Source of the DNA: Kalaharituber pfeilii
Taxonomy: Eukaryota > Ascomycota > Pezizomycetes > Pezizales > Pezizaceae
Direction: 5' to 3'
Length of the DNA: 64,000 nucleotides
Assembly: GCA_015179045.1 (NCBI GenBank)
Contig: WHUZ01000001.1
Span: 62,001-126,000 of the forward strand
The notes under the pieces were generated by a model. That model made no database searches. It was not told the origin of the DNA and saw only the letters and a list, made by a program, of their open reading frames with translations. Position 1 is the stretch's first letter, and each line of letters opens with the position of its first letter. Of the stretch, positions 1-10,881 are shown one piece after another. Both the position numbers and the translations under genes were made by a program.

Positions 1-394
1 ATACGGAAAAAACTGCGTTTTCTATAACCGTGATGTTATTGTGGATGGGCGAATTTCCGTTAGTGTTGAGAATGGGTTCTTATACAAGGTTCATGCACAA
101 CCTGTTTGTTGCGGTTCTGCGGCGAAAAAATAGTTAGGTCACGCCAAGTGGTTAGCATGAACACCTCGTTTAAGGATGTAACTGTATGCCTATCCAAATG
201 GTATTCTGATGATCGTGATATAGCTTTACAATGGTGCAGGCCTTGACACTGTATACTTACTTGAACTGTGTCCTCATTACAATTATATAAAGTACTACAT
301 AATATATAGTACACCATTGCAAAATTTATTAACTATAAGTATACAATTTATAAAACTAGACTACCTCTGTTCTCGTGCCCTGACTACCTCTAAT
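1..394. other. Unassigned AT-rich intergenic stretch
   Basis: No coding region, repeat boundary or RNA gene could be supported here. The only open frame is short (85 codons, minus strand) and has no recognisable features. Confidence 0.5.
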
Positions 395-471
395 TAATTA
401 TATCACGGGCCCTGCCATGGCGAAAAGCTGCACGCGGGGTCACGTGACAAAAAAATAATTATATCACGGGC
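395..471 (+). mobile_element. Family-2 micro-retroinsertion with 16-bp TSD
   Basis: The insert is 45 bp (411-455). It begins cctgccatggcg, contains gcggggtcacgtgac and ends in A7. It is bracketed by perfect copies of taattatatcacgggc at 395-410 and 456-471. A poly(A) end plus a 16-bp direct repeat is the signature of target-primed reverse transcription. The start point is shared with other family-2 copies in the window. Confidence 0.9.
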
Positions 472-950
472 GGGTGGGCTATACTACCAAGGGATACGTT
501 CTAGTAAATTCGGAGGTTCACGTCGGTTCACGCCGGTTCAGGGTAACAAGGTCCAAGAGCGTTCTAGGAGGTTCAAGGGTTCACAAGATGTCAAGGGCAC
601 AGAGGTATCAAGGGTTCGAATGTGTCAATAGTTCAAGGCCAGACGGGTCAGTTGATTGACAGGACAACAGACGAGGAAGAAAGAACTATCTATCTACAAG
701 AGGGCCAGGTAGGGCCCTTATATACATGATGGGCCCTTCGGCGAAGAAGCAGTGGCAAGGCAGCGATGGCCAGAGGCAGGGCGGCAATAAGCGGAGACAA
801 GGCGGCAGTAAGCAGAGGCAACGTCAAGCGGTGGCGGCGAGTGCAGAATTTTCACCACGAGCGGTCGGTAACCGGCTTACCCTGAGAATTCGACTAACCG
901 GCCGTAGCATTACCCTGAGTGTGGCGACGCGGGTACTGGGTCGTGACAAT
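472..950. repeat. GC-richer stretch with short degenerate tandem repeats
   Basis: Three short periodic tracts are visible. A ggttcacg(c/t)cggttca-type repeat lies near 515-545. A roughly 22-bp unit with core ggcggca(a/g)taagc lies at about 768-825. A repeated taccctgag unit lies at about 878-916. The open frames here look like by-products of the repeats rather than genes. Confidence 0.45.
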
Positions 951-1730
951 TAGTAATATATGATAGAACTTTAATATAAGAAAAGTGTATATACTTTTAT
1001 AGTTTTATAAGAAAAAGATAGTATTAAATCTAAAAGTATTTAAAGTATTAACTTATAATTAAGAAAAAATATTATATATATATTATATAATACTTATTAA
1101 AGATTATAATTAACTTCTCTTAGAAAGAAAATAAAGTAATAAAACTATTAAAGTAAATACAATTTATAAAATTATAGGTATAAGAATAAGTAAGATTTTA
1201 TAAGTAAAAACTATAAAATAGAATTATTAAAGTAAGCTAAACTATGTATAAATACTAGACTAAGTAACTATTATAATAGTATGACATAGCGGTATACGAA
1301 TATACCTAGAGCAGGGCTAAAATGCAGTAAGCTATGAGTACATGTGACCGGCCTACCCCTGCTATACCTGAAGACCTAGCGTGAACCGGTACCAAGAGCT
1401 CGTATGCATGAATACTCCTATATCCTGACCGTACTACCAAGAGTCACCGATAGTTCTACCTTACAGTTTGCAAGACGGTCGGTTGCAATCCATAATAATA
1501 ACTATTAAAGTAAATAGAATTATATAAGTAAAATTATATAAGTGAAACTATAAATATTAGAAAGTAAATAAAATAAAAGAATATAAAATCTAAATTAAAG
1601 AAACTTAGTACTTTATAGTCTAATTATACTATTTTTATAAAAGTATATAAGCTACTAATTTATAATAGAAATTTATCTACTTAAAATTTATTTTAATTAA
1701 ATAGTACTTTATTAGTCTTACTAATATATA
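951..1730. repeat. AT-rich degraded block containing a GC island
   Basis: The sequence is almost pure A/T, with short reiterated words and no open frame of note, as expected of an old repeat degraded by C-to-T mutation. Inside it, about 1282-1492 abruptly becomes GC-balanced. That island starts tgacatagcgg and ends gttgcaatcca, so it could be a solo-LTR-like insertion. Its flanking repeats (tagta/taata) are too weak to prove this. Confidence 0.5.
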
Positions 1731-1945
1731 TGTGCCGGGCCATTCGTAACAAACGTTCCAGTGGCCACTGGCCCGGACCACTCACCACTGGCCCGGACCA
1801 GTGGCCACTAGCCCGGACTACTCAATGGAACGCTGGTTCGTGACTGGCCCGGGCCACTCAGAATTTGAATTTTCTCATTCTACCTACAATTCACCCTCTC
1901 AAACTCACACAAACACACTCGCATGTCCACACATCCACTGTTTGA

Positions 1946-2266
1946 AAAAACAGCGTCACTAAAGACCTCTCCCTGCCACAGGAAAACACAGCTCTACCAA
2001 GGACCCTTCCAGCGACAGGAAAAAACAGCTTCATCAAGGACCGTCTCCGGCGAATTAAAAAAAAACAGCAGCAGCAAGGACCCCTCCGGCGACAGGAAAA
2101 CACAGCTTCATCAAGGACCCTCAGCGACAGGAAAAAACAGCTTTATCAAGGACCCCTCCAGCGACAGGAAAAATCAGCTTCATCAAGGACCCCTCCGGCG
2201 ACAGGGCAAAAAAAAAATACAGCGTGATGAATGACCCCCTCCGGCGACAGGAAAAACAGCTTCAAG
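1946..2266 (+). repeat. Minisatellite, about 36-bp unit, 8-9 copies
   Basis: Successive units follow the pattern A-run, cagcttcatcaaggacccct, then ccggcgacagg. They vary by substitutions and A-run length, giving about 8.5 units. The array lies inside transposon A. A diverged reverse-complement array occupies the equivalent place in the second copy (about 26560-26840), so the minisatellite is part of the element. Confidence 0.85.
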
Positions 2267-2319
2267 ATTGCAATGAACATCTTGAATAATGTCAAATGCT
2301 CGATCTTCTATAAAACCTC

Positions 2320-2614
2320 ACGATGGTATTCGTTTTGGGGAGGATTCGCTTTGCGCATTAGAACGCCATCCTCATTAATAAAAAAATTCTAATTTGTTAA
2401 TATCTTATTAAAATATCTCATTATAGGTTATACTTACCTTGGCAAGAGTTTTAACATTATTCTCAGCCGCTGCAGACACGGGGCGTTCTGAATCACGACA
2501 GAAAATTCGGATTTCACGTAAGATCTGAGGTTCCATTTGATATCTATTTGCATGATCCCGAGATTGAATATATAGCTCGAATTGATGGCGAATTTCGGGT
2601 GTAAAAGGCTCCAT
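2320..2614 (-). pseudogene. Degraded coding fragment inside transposon A
   Basis: On the minus strand a 59-residue frame begins MEPFTPEIRHQFELYIQSRD and ends KTLAK, just before a GTAAGT-like donor near 2439. Removing a putative intron to an AG (about 2390) continues in frame as NFFINEDGVLMRKANPPQ to a stop near 2313. FFINEDGVLMRK resembles the region before the H2C2 zinc-binding domain of transposon integrases, but the match is from memory and short. No catalytic domain follows. It is probably a relic of the autonomous parent element. Confidence 0.3.
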
Positions 2615-3014
2615 AGGTAAAGATTGTTAAGGAATGAGGCTGAAAAGTAATTACCAGTTTAGGTAAATAAGATAGGCTTGAGGTTGTATACTAGAGAAGT
2701 GTATGGAACAGAATGCGATATATGTAGAATACATTCAAAATACCGACAGCATGGAACAATATCAAGTTTAAATACTTGAGTAAATAAACAAAAAAATAAA
2801 CAAATGATTTAGACAATTACAATTTCGAACCTTCTAGTATTTTAACAGCCACCAACATACCAACATTCTGTTGTAGTTCTGTGCGCAGAACAAAAAGGTC
2901 AATGCGTTGTACTAGTGTGTGATGACGAACCAGCGTTCCGTTGAGTAGTCCGGACCAGTGGTGAGTGGCCCGGGCCAGTGGCCACTGGAACGTTGTTACG
3001 AATGGCCCGGCACA

Positions 3015-4480
3015 TATATATATAAATTTTAAAGTAGAAACAATATTAGAGTTTTAATAGATTTAAAAAACTTTAATAGCTAATAAAATTTAAGTTATTA
3101 AAACTAAGAAAATATTTAGTAAATTAATTATTTTTATATTATCTTTAATATATTTAAGTATTTATAAAGATTAAAATAAACTATAATAGAATAATATTCT
3201 TATAATAATTTAAATACTATTAAATTTTATTAAAATTATTTAATTTAAAAGTAATATTATTATAGATATTTTATTTTAATAGTTTAAAAATTATAAACTA
3301 TTTTAATATTTTTAATAATATTTATATTAATTTAAGTTAATTTAAATTAATTTTTTAATTTAAATTTTCTTTCTAACTAGTATTTGTATTAATTATAAGT
3401 ATTTATTGATTTAACTTATTAGTTTTTTAGTATAGGTTAAGTTTTCTTCTAAAAAAAAACTAATTTAACTAATAAGTTATAATAGATATAAGTTAAAAAT
3501 TTTATATTTTACTATATAAATAATCTCTATCTAAGTTAGTTTTTAGCTTTATTTTTAACTTAATAGATAAGTTTTTTTTTAAAAAAAAAAATAACTTATT
3601 AGAGTAAGTCAATATTAGTTTAAAATAAAAACTTGTATTAAAAAACTAACTTATACTAACTTAGACTAATATAAATACTATTTTTAATCTAATTTTAACT
3701 TACTTTATTAAGTTAGTTTTTTTTTTTTTTTAAATAAACTTATTTAATAAGTTGAAAATAAAATTTAAAACTAACTTAGATAATAATTATTTATATAATA
3801 AAATATAGTATTTATATTTATTATAAGTACTTATTAGTTTAACTTATTAGTATTTTAATATAAGTTAGATTTTGTTACGGAGGTGGTAAACGCAGAAAGT
3901 TACCGTCCGCTAGGTCAAAAAGACACTTGACTAGCGATACTTGCTAGTCCTCTGCGTAGCTCATATAGTACTCATTATGCGACTGCGGCGCCTTTCCGGC
4001 TGTCGCATGTCGCTTACGTCGCATATGCGCATTTCGTATGCGCTTGCATTTTTCGCTTTTCACGCGCTCCACCGGCCGCCCACACTACGGTCGCGGTGAA
4101 CCCGTAACAGATTTTACTTAAAAAAAAAAACTAACTTAGTTAATAAGTTAGTTTTTTTAAATTTAAAAACTTAAACTAATAAGTTAAAATAAATACAAGT
4201 TGAAAATTTTATATTTTACTATATAAATAATTTTTATTCAAGTTAGTTTTTAGCTCTATTTTTATTTTATTAGATAAATTTAGTAAAAAGAAAAATTTAA
4301 CTTAGTAAAGTAAGTTAGTATTAATTTAAAAAGAAAACTTAAATTAAAAAACTGACTTAGACTTACTTGGACTAATACAAATACTAGTAAAATATAAAAT
4401 TTTCAACTTGTTTTTATTTTAACTTATTAGTTTAAGTTTTTAAATATAAAAAAAAAAACCAACTTATTAGGTACCTTCTC
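3015..4480. repeat. AT-rich duplicated repeat block, RIP-like
   Basis: Two diverged copies of one AT-rich sequence are recognisable by the shared phrase attttatattttactatata (about 3500 and 4206) and the words around it. An inverted-looking stretch lies between them near 3650-3830. C and G are almost absent. This is what cytosine-to-thymine mutation of repeats (RIP or methylation decay) produces. A GC-normal solo LTR interrupts the block at 3873-4109. Confidence 0.6.
3873..4109 (+). mobile_element. Solo LTR, family B, with perfect 5-bp TSD
   Basis: This 237-bp GC-balanced sequence starts TGTTACGG and ends CCCGTAACA, the TG...CA ends of an LTR. It is flanked by gattt on both sides (3868-3872 and 4110-4114). 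A diverged relative lies at 37790-38004. Because it sits undegraded inside an AT-saturated block, it was probably inserted after that block had mutated. No internal retrotransposon genes are next to it. Confidence 0.85.
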
Positions 4481-4863
4481 TTAAGAATACATATAAATTA
4501 CCCCCCCTAGGTACATCACCTGCTAGGCATGTCACTTTTCTAGGTGTAAACTAAATTTTATCAGAACACATTTCTACTATAAGCAGAAAGTATTTTCTCT
4601 AAGTACTTGGACGTGAAAACTTTTTTTTATACAGATATTTACACCTTAAATGCAGAATTTATAAGCTAATAAACAAGTAGTCAATCTACTATAAAAGATA
4701 GCATAAGCTCTCAAGCTCCAAGAGAGAGTACTAGGTCTTAAGAAATAGCAGTCAAGTACTAATGTATCTAAAAGAAGAAAGAGCAGAGAAGGCTGAACTT
4801 TCAGTAAAAATTTTCCGCTGGAGGATAAGAATGCATTACTGGATATTATATACTAGTATGCAA
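4481..4863. other. Unassigned stretch
   Basis: Moderately AT-rich sequence with a C9 run near 4501. No gene, RNA or repeat boundary was recognised. Confidence 0.4.
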
Positions 4864-4867
4864 GCAG

Positions 4868-5234
4868 TGTGATGACGGCTCAACAGCATCCACTGTTTCG
4901 CACGGGTACCGGTATCTAGAGCTGGTGGAACGAAGCCTCAAGGGCGACCTCAATGATCAAATGTCAAGGAAAGGGTCTTCAATTGTCTTGTCTGTGCGTG
5001 TCCATATCTGTATATCTCCGTGTATGTCTCCATGTCCCTCCACACAGTCCTATCTACATACAATTTATAGACCACCTTCGGCTTCCAACTGAGCCTATAC
5101 ATAAATATCTCGCTTCTTAATCATAATTTTCTCCCTCATCCTATGCATGTGTCATCATGTGGCCCTACCGCTGAGTACCGCTCCGGCCCGCATATGACCT
5201 TATTCTTTCCATCGGTACCGTGGTTACTACCACA
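4868..5234 (+). mobile_element. Solo LTR, family C, copy 1
   Basis: This 367-bp sequence starts TGTGATGACGG and ends ACCACA, flanked by gcag on both sides (4864-4867 and 5235-5238). A near-identical copy at 29016-29387 has its own flank (ccat/ccat), which fixes both ends independently. The TG...CA termini and lack of internal domains make it a solo LTR; the Copia or Gypsy class is undetermined. Confidence 0.85.
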
Positions 5235-5238
5235 GCAG

Positions 5239-7122
5239 GACTAGGTGCAAATAATGCAAATGTGAATTTAAATATCCTTTATATGGTATCGTTTTTATAA
5301 ACTATGCTACTTCAGCAGTAGTATCCTCTAACTAACTGCTTTTGTAATTTATTGTTTATTGTTTATTCAAGTGAGTATTTTGAAAGAGGGGGAGGGGGTA
5401 CCCCTCTTTCAAAAAATTGTTTCGAACGCTGTACCAAACAATAAAACAGAGATAGGGACCCCGGTTTTATTTCAAAGCCGGGGTTTGAATTTCACATAAA
5501 CCCTTAGGGGAAGGCACCCATTAGCTAAGTCATTTTTATTTTTATTTTTATTAAAACCTGACTTGTACTAAGATACTAACAAGTTAAACTGACAAGTACT
5601 TATAACTGATACAAACACTAGTTCTTAGTATAACTGAAATTACAATAATATTCTATACTAAACTATGCTAAACTAAATCTAATACTATGTAATATTAATT
5701 ATTATATGAACATGGAACCAAACTCATAACCTAAAATGGAGATTTTTTCGTATAATACTAATGCTTCTCGGCTCGAGGAAAAAACAAAATTTCTATGCAC
5801 ATCTATCATATTGAGAAAAGAGAAACGAATAACACACTTGCTTTCGAAAACACTTATTCCTCCAGGGTTGCGGAAATCGGCTTAGGGGTTTGCAACCCCC
5901 TGTGCCTTGGCATGGCACGCCGAAGAGCCCCCCCAGTCTCTTCCTCGCGGAGGTACGAGTCGCTGAGGTTACGGGGTCGGTGGGCGGGTGAGTTTTGCGA
6001 TTCACGCGCCTTGGAGAGGTAGAATTCACGCGGCTTGGAGAGGCCGCCGGGCCCTCTCTTCCCACTTCCTCTTATAGAGGAGGTTCCTCACTTGACTTGT
6101 CCGCCCTTTGCCTACCTAGACAGGGAAATTTTTCTGTGGCTTGAAAAATTTTTCTCTGGCTTGGTGGCAACACTCCGGCTTCCATGGCCATCGGGCAATC
6201 GAGCCTCACGATTAGCCGGCGGTCAAGCCGCCCCATCTTACGTGCTTATGTACTCAGCACATGAATGTATCTTCATATACATAAGTATGTAGTTGTATGT
6301 AAGCCCACCTGTCTATGCAAGGCCAGTTACACCTATGTAAGTAAGACTTACTGTGACTTGACAACTCTCCTATAATCACAGCTCATACTGTACATAGACC
6401 TTGAGCCCGTACTCTTATAATTAATGGTTAGTAATGAGGAACATATAATATATAAAAGTTCGGTGAACATTAAACTAAGAGTGCATGTGATTAAGGTGGT
6501 CAAGTTGCATAGTTCTAGAGTGAATGCTATGCCGAGTACTCCATTTGCTCAATCTTAATGGCAAGATTTTGAATACGACTGTAGCTGTGCACACCATCTA
6601 GGACGTTGTGTACTCTGCGAGTGAGGGCCAATTTAAGGATAAGGCTCATCTCGTTGCGAGATTAGGGTAAGACCACACGCAATTGTAATGCGTACCACGC
6701 TTGATCATATCAGACACTTTTTATAACTCCCGTCCTTGTACAACGAGGATTTTGTAGGTATAACTCGCTCATGCAACTATTCCAGCAAAATGTGTTGTCT
6801 AAATTACATGTGCAAGGCAGGTGTAAAAGACCACATCCTCTGCTTCAGTGCTCACACGTACGTATCCAGGCAATGTGTGTTGAGGCATGTCAACATACTG
6901 CAAAGATTTGTTAGGCAATAGATACTGCATGTAATTGCTCTCCATACAGAGACTACTTTTCTTTTTCTATTCCCAAGAATGCACCACAACAGGTACGTGT
7001 TAGGAATCAGCAAGACCAATCGTACTCCCCATTGTACGGGGATACCAACATGAGTGGTCGGTGCTAGTGGTGGAATTCACAATTCACAATGGACTAGTAT
7101 ATATTAGTACCTGGGAGTCTCA
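5239..7122. other. Unassigned stretch with hairpins and local duplications
   Basis: No gene was recognised. A 14-bp perfect inverted repeat (ttttgaaagagggg, 5378-5391 and 5401-5414) and a second GC hairpin (about 5459-5483) lie close together. At about 6000-6045 the phrase attcacgcg-cttggagagg is repeated in tandem. At about 6126-6165 a short aaatttttct-tggctt unit is also duplicated. Confidence 0.45.
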
Positions 7123-7124
7123 TA

Positions 7125-7959
7125 CTGTGTTTCACCATATCTCGACGCACACCACAATTCGACGCACTTCCCTACTAAAACTGAGCGAATGAGAACCTGT
7201 ATATCCCTATGCACAGAACCAACTTTTCTATGCACCTTTTAGGAGGGTTAAAGCAAGCATCTTCAGATCCTACATATCTACTTTAAAAAAAAAGTAGTTA
7301 TGAATGAATTATATCTCTGCAAATTTTCACATAAGTCTTGGTATATATTTTGTGGTAGATATGGAAATCTGCTCTCTGCCCCTGCAATTAATTCAATAGA
7401 AATATTTACACACTTTATTTGGATAACCTATCTCTATGGGCATTTACATGAATGGCATCAACATAATTCTCAAAGTAATCTTTAAGTTGTTCAAAATATT
7501 TTCATTCTCATAGAAAATATTGCATAGGAATAGTATTGGAAGAGCATCTGAAATTATATATCAGCATGCCAACTATGCAATATATCAAAATGGACTGAAT
7601 AGACTCAAGTGAATCAATATACAGCTAGTGGAGACCCCTTAATTACAGGACTATGGCCATTGGTGTGATAGTGCTGAAGAAGAGTAGCAATTCCAGTCCA
7701 CTAGAAAATTGTATGAGAATCCCATACAAATAGATGCCAAGACATCGTTACAAATTTTGCTGTGCCATAATTCCTCGAAAATGCTTTCTTTGACCAAGCA
7801 GAGGTGCTAAACATGAAGAACAAGTATTCATTTAGTGTCTCTAAATAGGGCTTACAAAATTCTGCTCTAGTGGTTGAGGTACACGCACTTCTGCGTGACT
7901 AGTTTTGGTGGGAAAGTGCGTCGAATTGTGGTGTGGTGTCGAGATATGGTGAAACACAG
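7125..7959. mobile_element. TA-flanked MITE, family M1, copy 1
   Basis: This 835-bp element has inverted repeats starting CTGTGTTTCACCATATCTCG at both ends. They continue about 45 bp with few differences and are flanked by TA on each side. The interior is AT-rich with no transposase. A second member (41501-42351) shares size, TIR pattern and interior phrases such as atattctcatagaaa. The TA flanks and TIRs suit non-autonomous Tc1/mariner-type elements. Confidence 0.85.
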
Positions 7960-7961
7960 TA

Positions 7962-8529
7962 CCCCGACGCAACAGCATGAACACGTGCTAGATACCTCCC
8001 AAAACTAACCCCAAACCTTCCCAATATCGCCAGCTTCCTGCCTGTCATCTCTCACCTTTTCAAGTTTGCTACCTTCTCAACCTCTTCAAGAAGTTTGTTC
8101 GATCTGTTGCACCTATTTTGAGCCGTATGCTGGATGCCATGTCTAATCTTGAGTAGTATTTTAAGTGACTGCATTGATACGCGATAGAGGCTTAAACTTG
8201 CGTGGCTGAGAGAGCCTAGCTACTTTAATGCTTCTACAATAAGGACAGTATGAGAATAAATCGGGAGCAAGGTGCGTGAATAGCTAGTGCCACGCGGTCA
8301 ATTGCAAGGAAAACATTCATTCTTTAATGAAGAAACGTACATATATACCCTTATGACTAAGGCGGGCGCATCTTGGATCTTGTACCCAGATTAGGACAAC
8401 AAGGTCACTCACTATGGTTAAACTACACTTCGGTTTAGTCACGACGATGGTCGAGAGTTGGGCACCGAGAGTACTAGTACTGTGGTTCTGTGCCGGCGCC
8501 AACGTTACACACCCATTACCCACAGTTAC
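7962..8529. other. Unassigned stretch
   Basis: No gene or repeat was recognised. A 68-codon minus-strand frame near 8317-8523 has no identifiable features. Confidence 0.4.
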
Positions 8530-8816
8530 ACCACAATGACGAACAAGTAGAACACCATTTATCTCAATCTTAACGAGGGGATTTTCATTTATCTCATATA
8601 CCTCGCCATAGCCCGCGGGGCGGCATGCGAGTAATGAAATAATAATAATAATAAATAAAAATTTTTTTTTTTTATCTCATATGTATCTAAATTTACCGTT
8701 ATCGGGGGCAATCAGGGATTTCCTTCCATTTCGTATGTACTTAGTTAATCTCGCCATAGCCCCAACGGGCGGTATGCGAGTAATGATACAAAAAAAAAAA
8801 AAAAAAAACCACAATG
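8530..8816 (+). mobile_element. 5'-truncated LINE tail with a nested LINE tail
   Basis: The outer insertion (8539-8807) ends with the family-1 tail and A18, between copies of accacaatg (8530-8538 and 8808-8816). Inside it, 8600-8670 is a second family-1 tail bracketed by tttatctcatat (8588-8599 and 8671-8682). The nested copy starts at the base of the tail hairpin (ctcgccatag) and ends in an A/T-rich tail. Two events of different age are therefore stacked. Confidence 0.85.
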
Positions 8817-8972
8817 TGGCTGGTGTGTAATTTCTTTGTAACTGTGTGTGTGTCAAAATGCAAGTGCCTATTGGTACCCCATTTTGCGTATGAAAATGGC
8901 CAATATAGATTTCATGGGTGAAAGAGAATGTTTTTTCTCACCCACACGCAAATTCCAGGTAAACTGCCGAGT

Positions 8973-9063
8973 AACGCCAGGCGTTTTTTTTTTTTTTTTT
9001 TTTTTTTTTTATTTCACGTGACCCCGCTTGTAGCTGTTCGCCATGGCAGGGCAACGCCAGGCG
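8973..9063 (-). mobile_element. Family-2 micro-retroinsertion with 11-bp TSD
   Basis: The insert at 8984-9052 is oriented on the minus strand: a T run of about 28 comes first, then atttcacgtgaccccgcttg, ending at ccatggcagggc. Perfect copies of aacgccaggcg flank it (8973-8983 and 9053-9063). Read 5' to 3', the unit starts gccctgccatgg, like other family-2 copies. Confidence 0.9.
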
Positions 9064-10586
9064 TAGAAAATGGAACCATAGTGACCCAGAAGGGTAGTCT
9101 AGTTACGAGACTACCGGAAGGGTAAGTTAAGTGTTTTATTGTGACGTACAGTATCTAAGCATTGTTTATATTCGCAGTAGTCTAGAAGGGCCGTGTAGCC
9201 CTCATCTGTAAAGGAAATACCATCTATAAAAGGTAATTATACTAGTATGGTCCGGACAAGTGTGTTACTGCCGTAGCTATGCAATAGCAGATAATCATTG
9301 AGACAGGCCTTGCGACATTGCAACAATCGATCTACGTAGACTTGATCTTGCGACTATAGCGCCAAAGTTTATGGCCTGATGCGGCCCGAGAGTCGCAGGC
9401 AGAATGTGCCTGCCCGGAGAGGTTCCGCTCCTCAGCCGGGCTGCTGCCCTCGATGACACCCATACGCCTCCTTCCGCCACGCTGCAGAACTAGCTCTTAT
9501 GGTAATAGCTGTCTGTGGCTATCACAAGGAAGCGACTTCACTGCCCAGATCTCGATTACCATGCTGCTGCTACTGCTACTGCTTCCGCGTCATTGGCTGT
9601 TGCGAGCCCCCTTCCCATTTGGTTTTGCCTATCGACTGGGCCTGAATCCTATAGGGCGAGCCCGTCTTGAATTTGTCATTACCGGCTTCTCCCCCTACCT
9701 AGTCCCAAAAGTCCATTAGCCCTGCTGTCGATTCTGCCATTGCTACCTTTGAAAAATGGCAGCAGCTGAAGTATCTTCAGAAAGCTAACATTTGAGTACA
9801 TAGTGTATTCCTGATAACCATTTTGGAAGCACTCAGTATGTACTTTGTCACCAAACTGAACAGCCCATGCTGTTCAGCCCTATATTGTGACTGGGAACGC
9901 ACAAAAGTCTGAAAAGGAGCCCTTTTACTAGAATTGATACCGCTGAGGTTGCAGTTAACTTTCCCATTGCTATCCCAACCTAATTAGCGTCAACATCTGC
10001 AGAAGCTACATCCGTGGGCAGCTGTATTCGCTCGCTCAGCTGGCTGCTTAGGGGAGGTCATATCAGAAGAACTTATACGCACCTGCAACCCTGCGTACAT
10101 TCGAATGTATATATATGGGCCGTACCACGGGTTTTGTGACTGATCCGGTAGGAGCAACGCCGTAGATACATTCTACTTTTAACTGCAATCGACAGCTCAT
10201 GGGCGTGGAAGATCTGACTGGACCACATCCGGCTAGTACGAGTGGACGAGTCCCTTTGTCGCGTGTCTCGACGGACGTTTAATGGCAGTTAGCAGAACGG
10301 GTGAATAGTCCAGGATGGGAGTTATCGCGTTACTTGTGCGCCCCAAGAGATCGCGGCCTCGGATAATTCCGATATGGAGTTTAGCGGACGGTCCTTTTGC
10401 TGTTTGAGCCGAGTCCAGAGTAACATAAATCACGAAAATATTGATAAGTCCTGACGGCGAAGCTTAGGTTCCTATCATGCAAGCACAACCAGGGTACTTA
10501 GCTGCATGGAACAGAACGATAATTTGCCACATGCGCATTCAATCTACCCAATTAGCTCTTTTTTAGGATGGCATCGAGGAATCCCA
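9064..10586. other. Unassigned intergenic stretch
   Basis: Mixed-composition sequence with several short open frames (for example about 9453-9719). None has recognisable domains, and frames on both strands overlap without a preferred one. No repeat boundary was found. Confidence 0.4.
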
Positions 10587-10588
10587 TA

Positions 10589-10751
10589 CAGTCGAACCTC
10601 TCATATTGGATCCTGTCATATTGGATAACCTGTCGTATTGGATCAACTTTGCCGGCCCGAGCCAATTGGGCCGGTGGAGGTTATTAGATATTTTGTCCTA
10701 TTGGATAAAACCCGCCGGTCCCGGCCTTATCCAGTATAACAGGTTCGACTG
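10589..10751. mobile_element. pogo-type MITE, 163 bp
   Basis: TIRs of about 26 bp start CAGTCGAACCT and close with AGGTTCGACTG, flanked by TA (10587-10588 and 10752-10753). CAGT-type ends with TA duplication are typical of pogo/Fot1-like elements. No coding capacity is present. The interior holds several copies of a tattggat word. Confidence 0.85.
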
Positions 10752-10759
10752 TATCAACT

Positions 10760-10844
10760 GTTGTTTTTCCTTTTTCTTTTAAATTACTCGTATACCGCCC
10801 TATGGGCTATTACCGACTAAGTACAAAGGAAATAATGAGATAAA

Positions 10845-10881
<37 letters not shown>

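Larger units (their letters stand above)
1731..3014. mobile_element. TIR DNA transposon A (copy 1), non-autonomous
   Basis: Long GC-rich inverted repeats bound a 1284-bp element. The left end reads tgtgccgggccattcgtaac and the right end is its reverse complement. Similarity continues for about 100 bp through repeated GGCCCGGRCCACT-type units. The flanks aatatata and tatatata could be an 8-bp TSD (7 of 8), in simple sequence. The interior holds a minisatellite and a short degraded coding fragment but no transposase. A diverged inverted copy lies at 25415-27022. An 8-bp TSD would suit hAT or KDZ-type superfamilies; the superfamily is not assigned. Confidence 0.8.
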
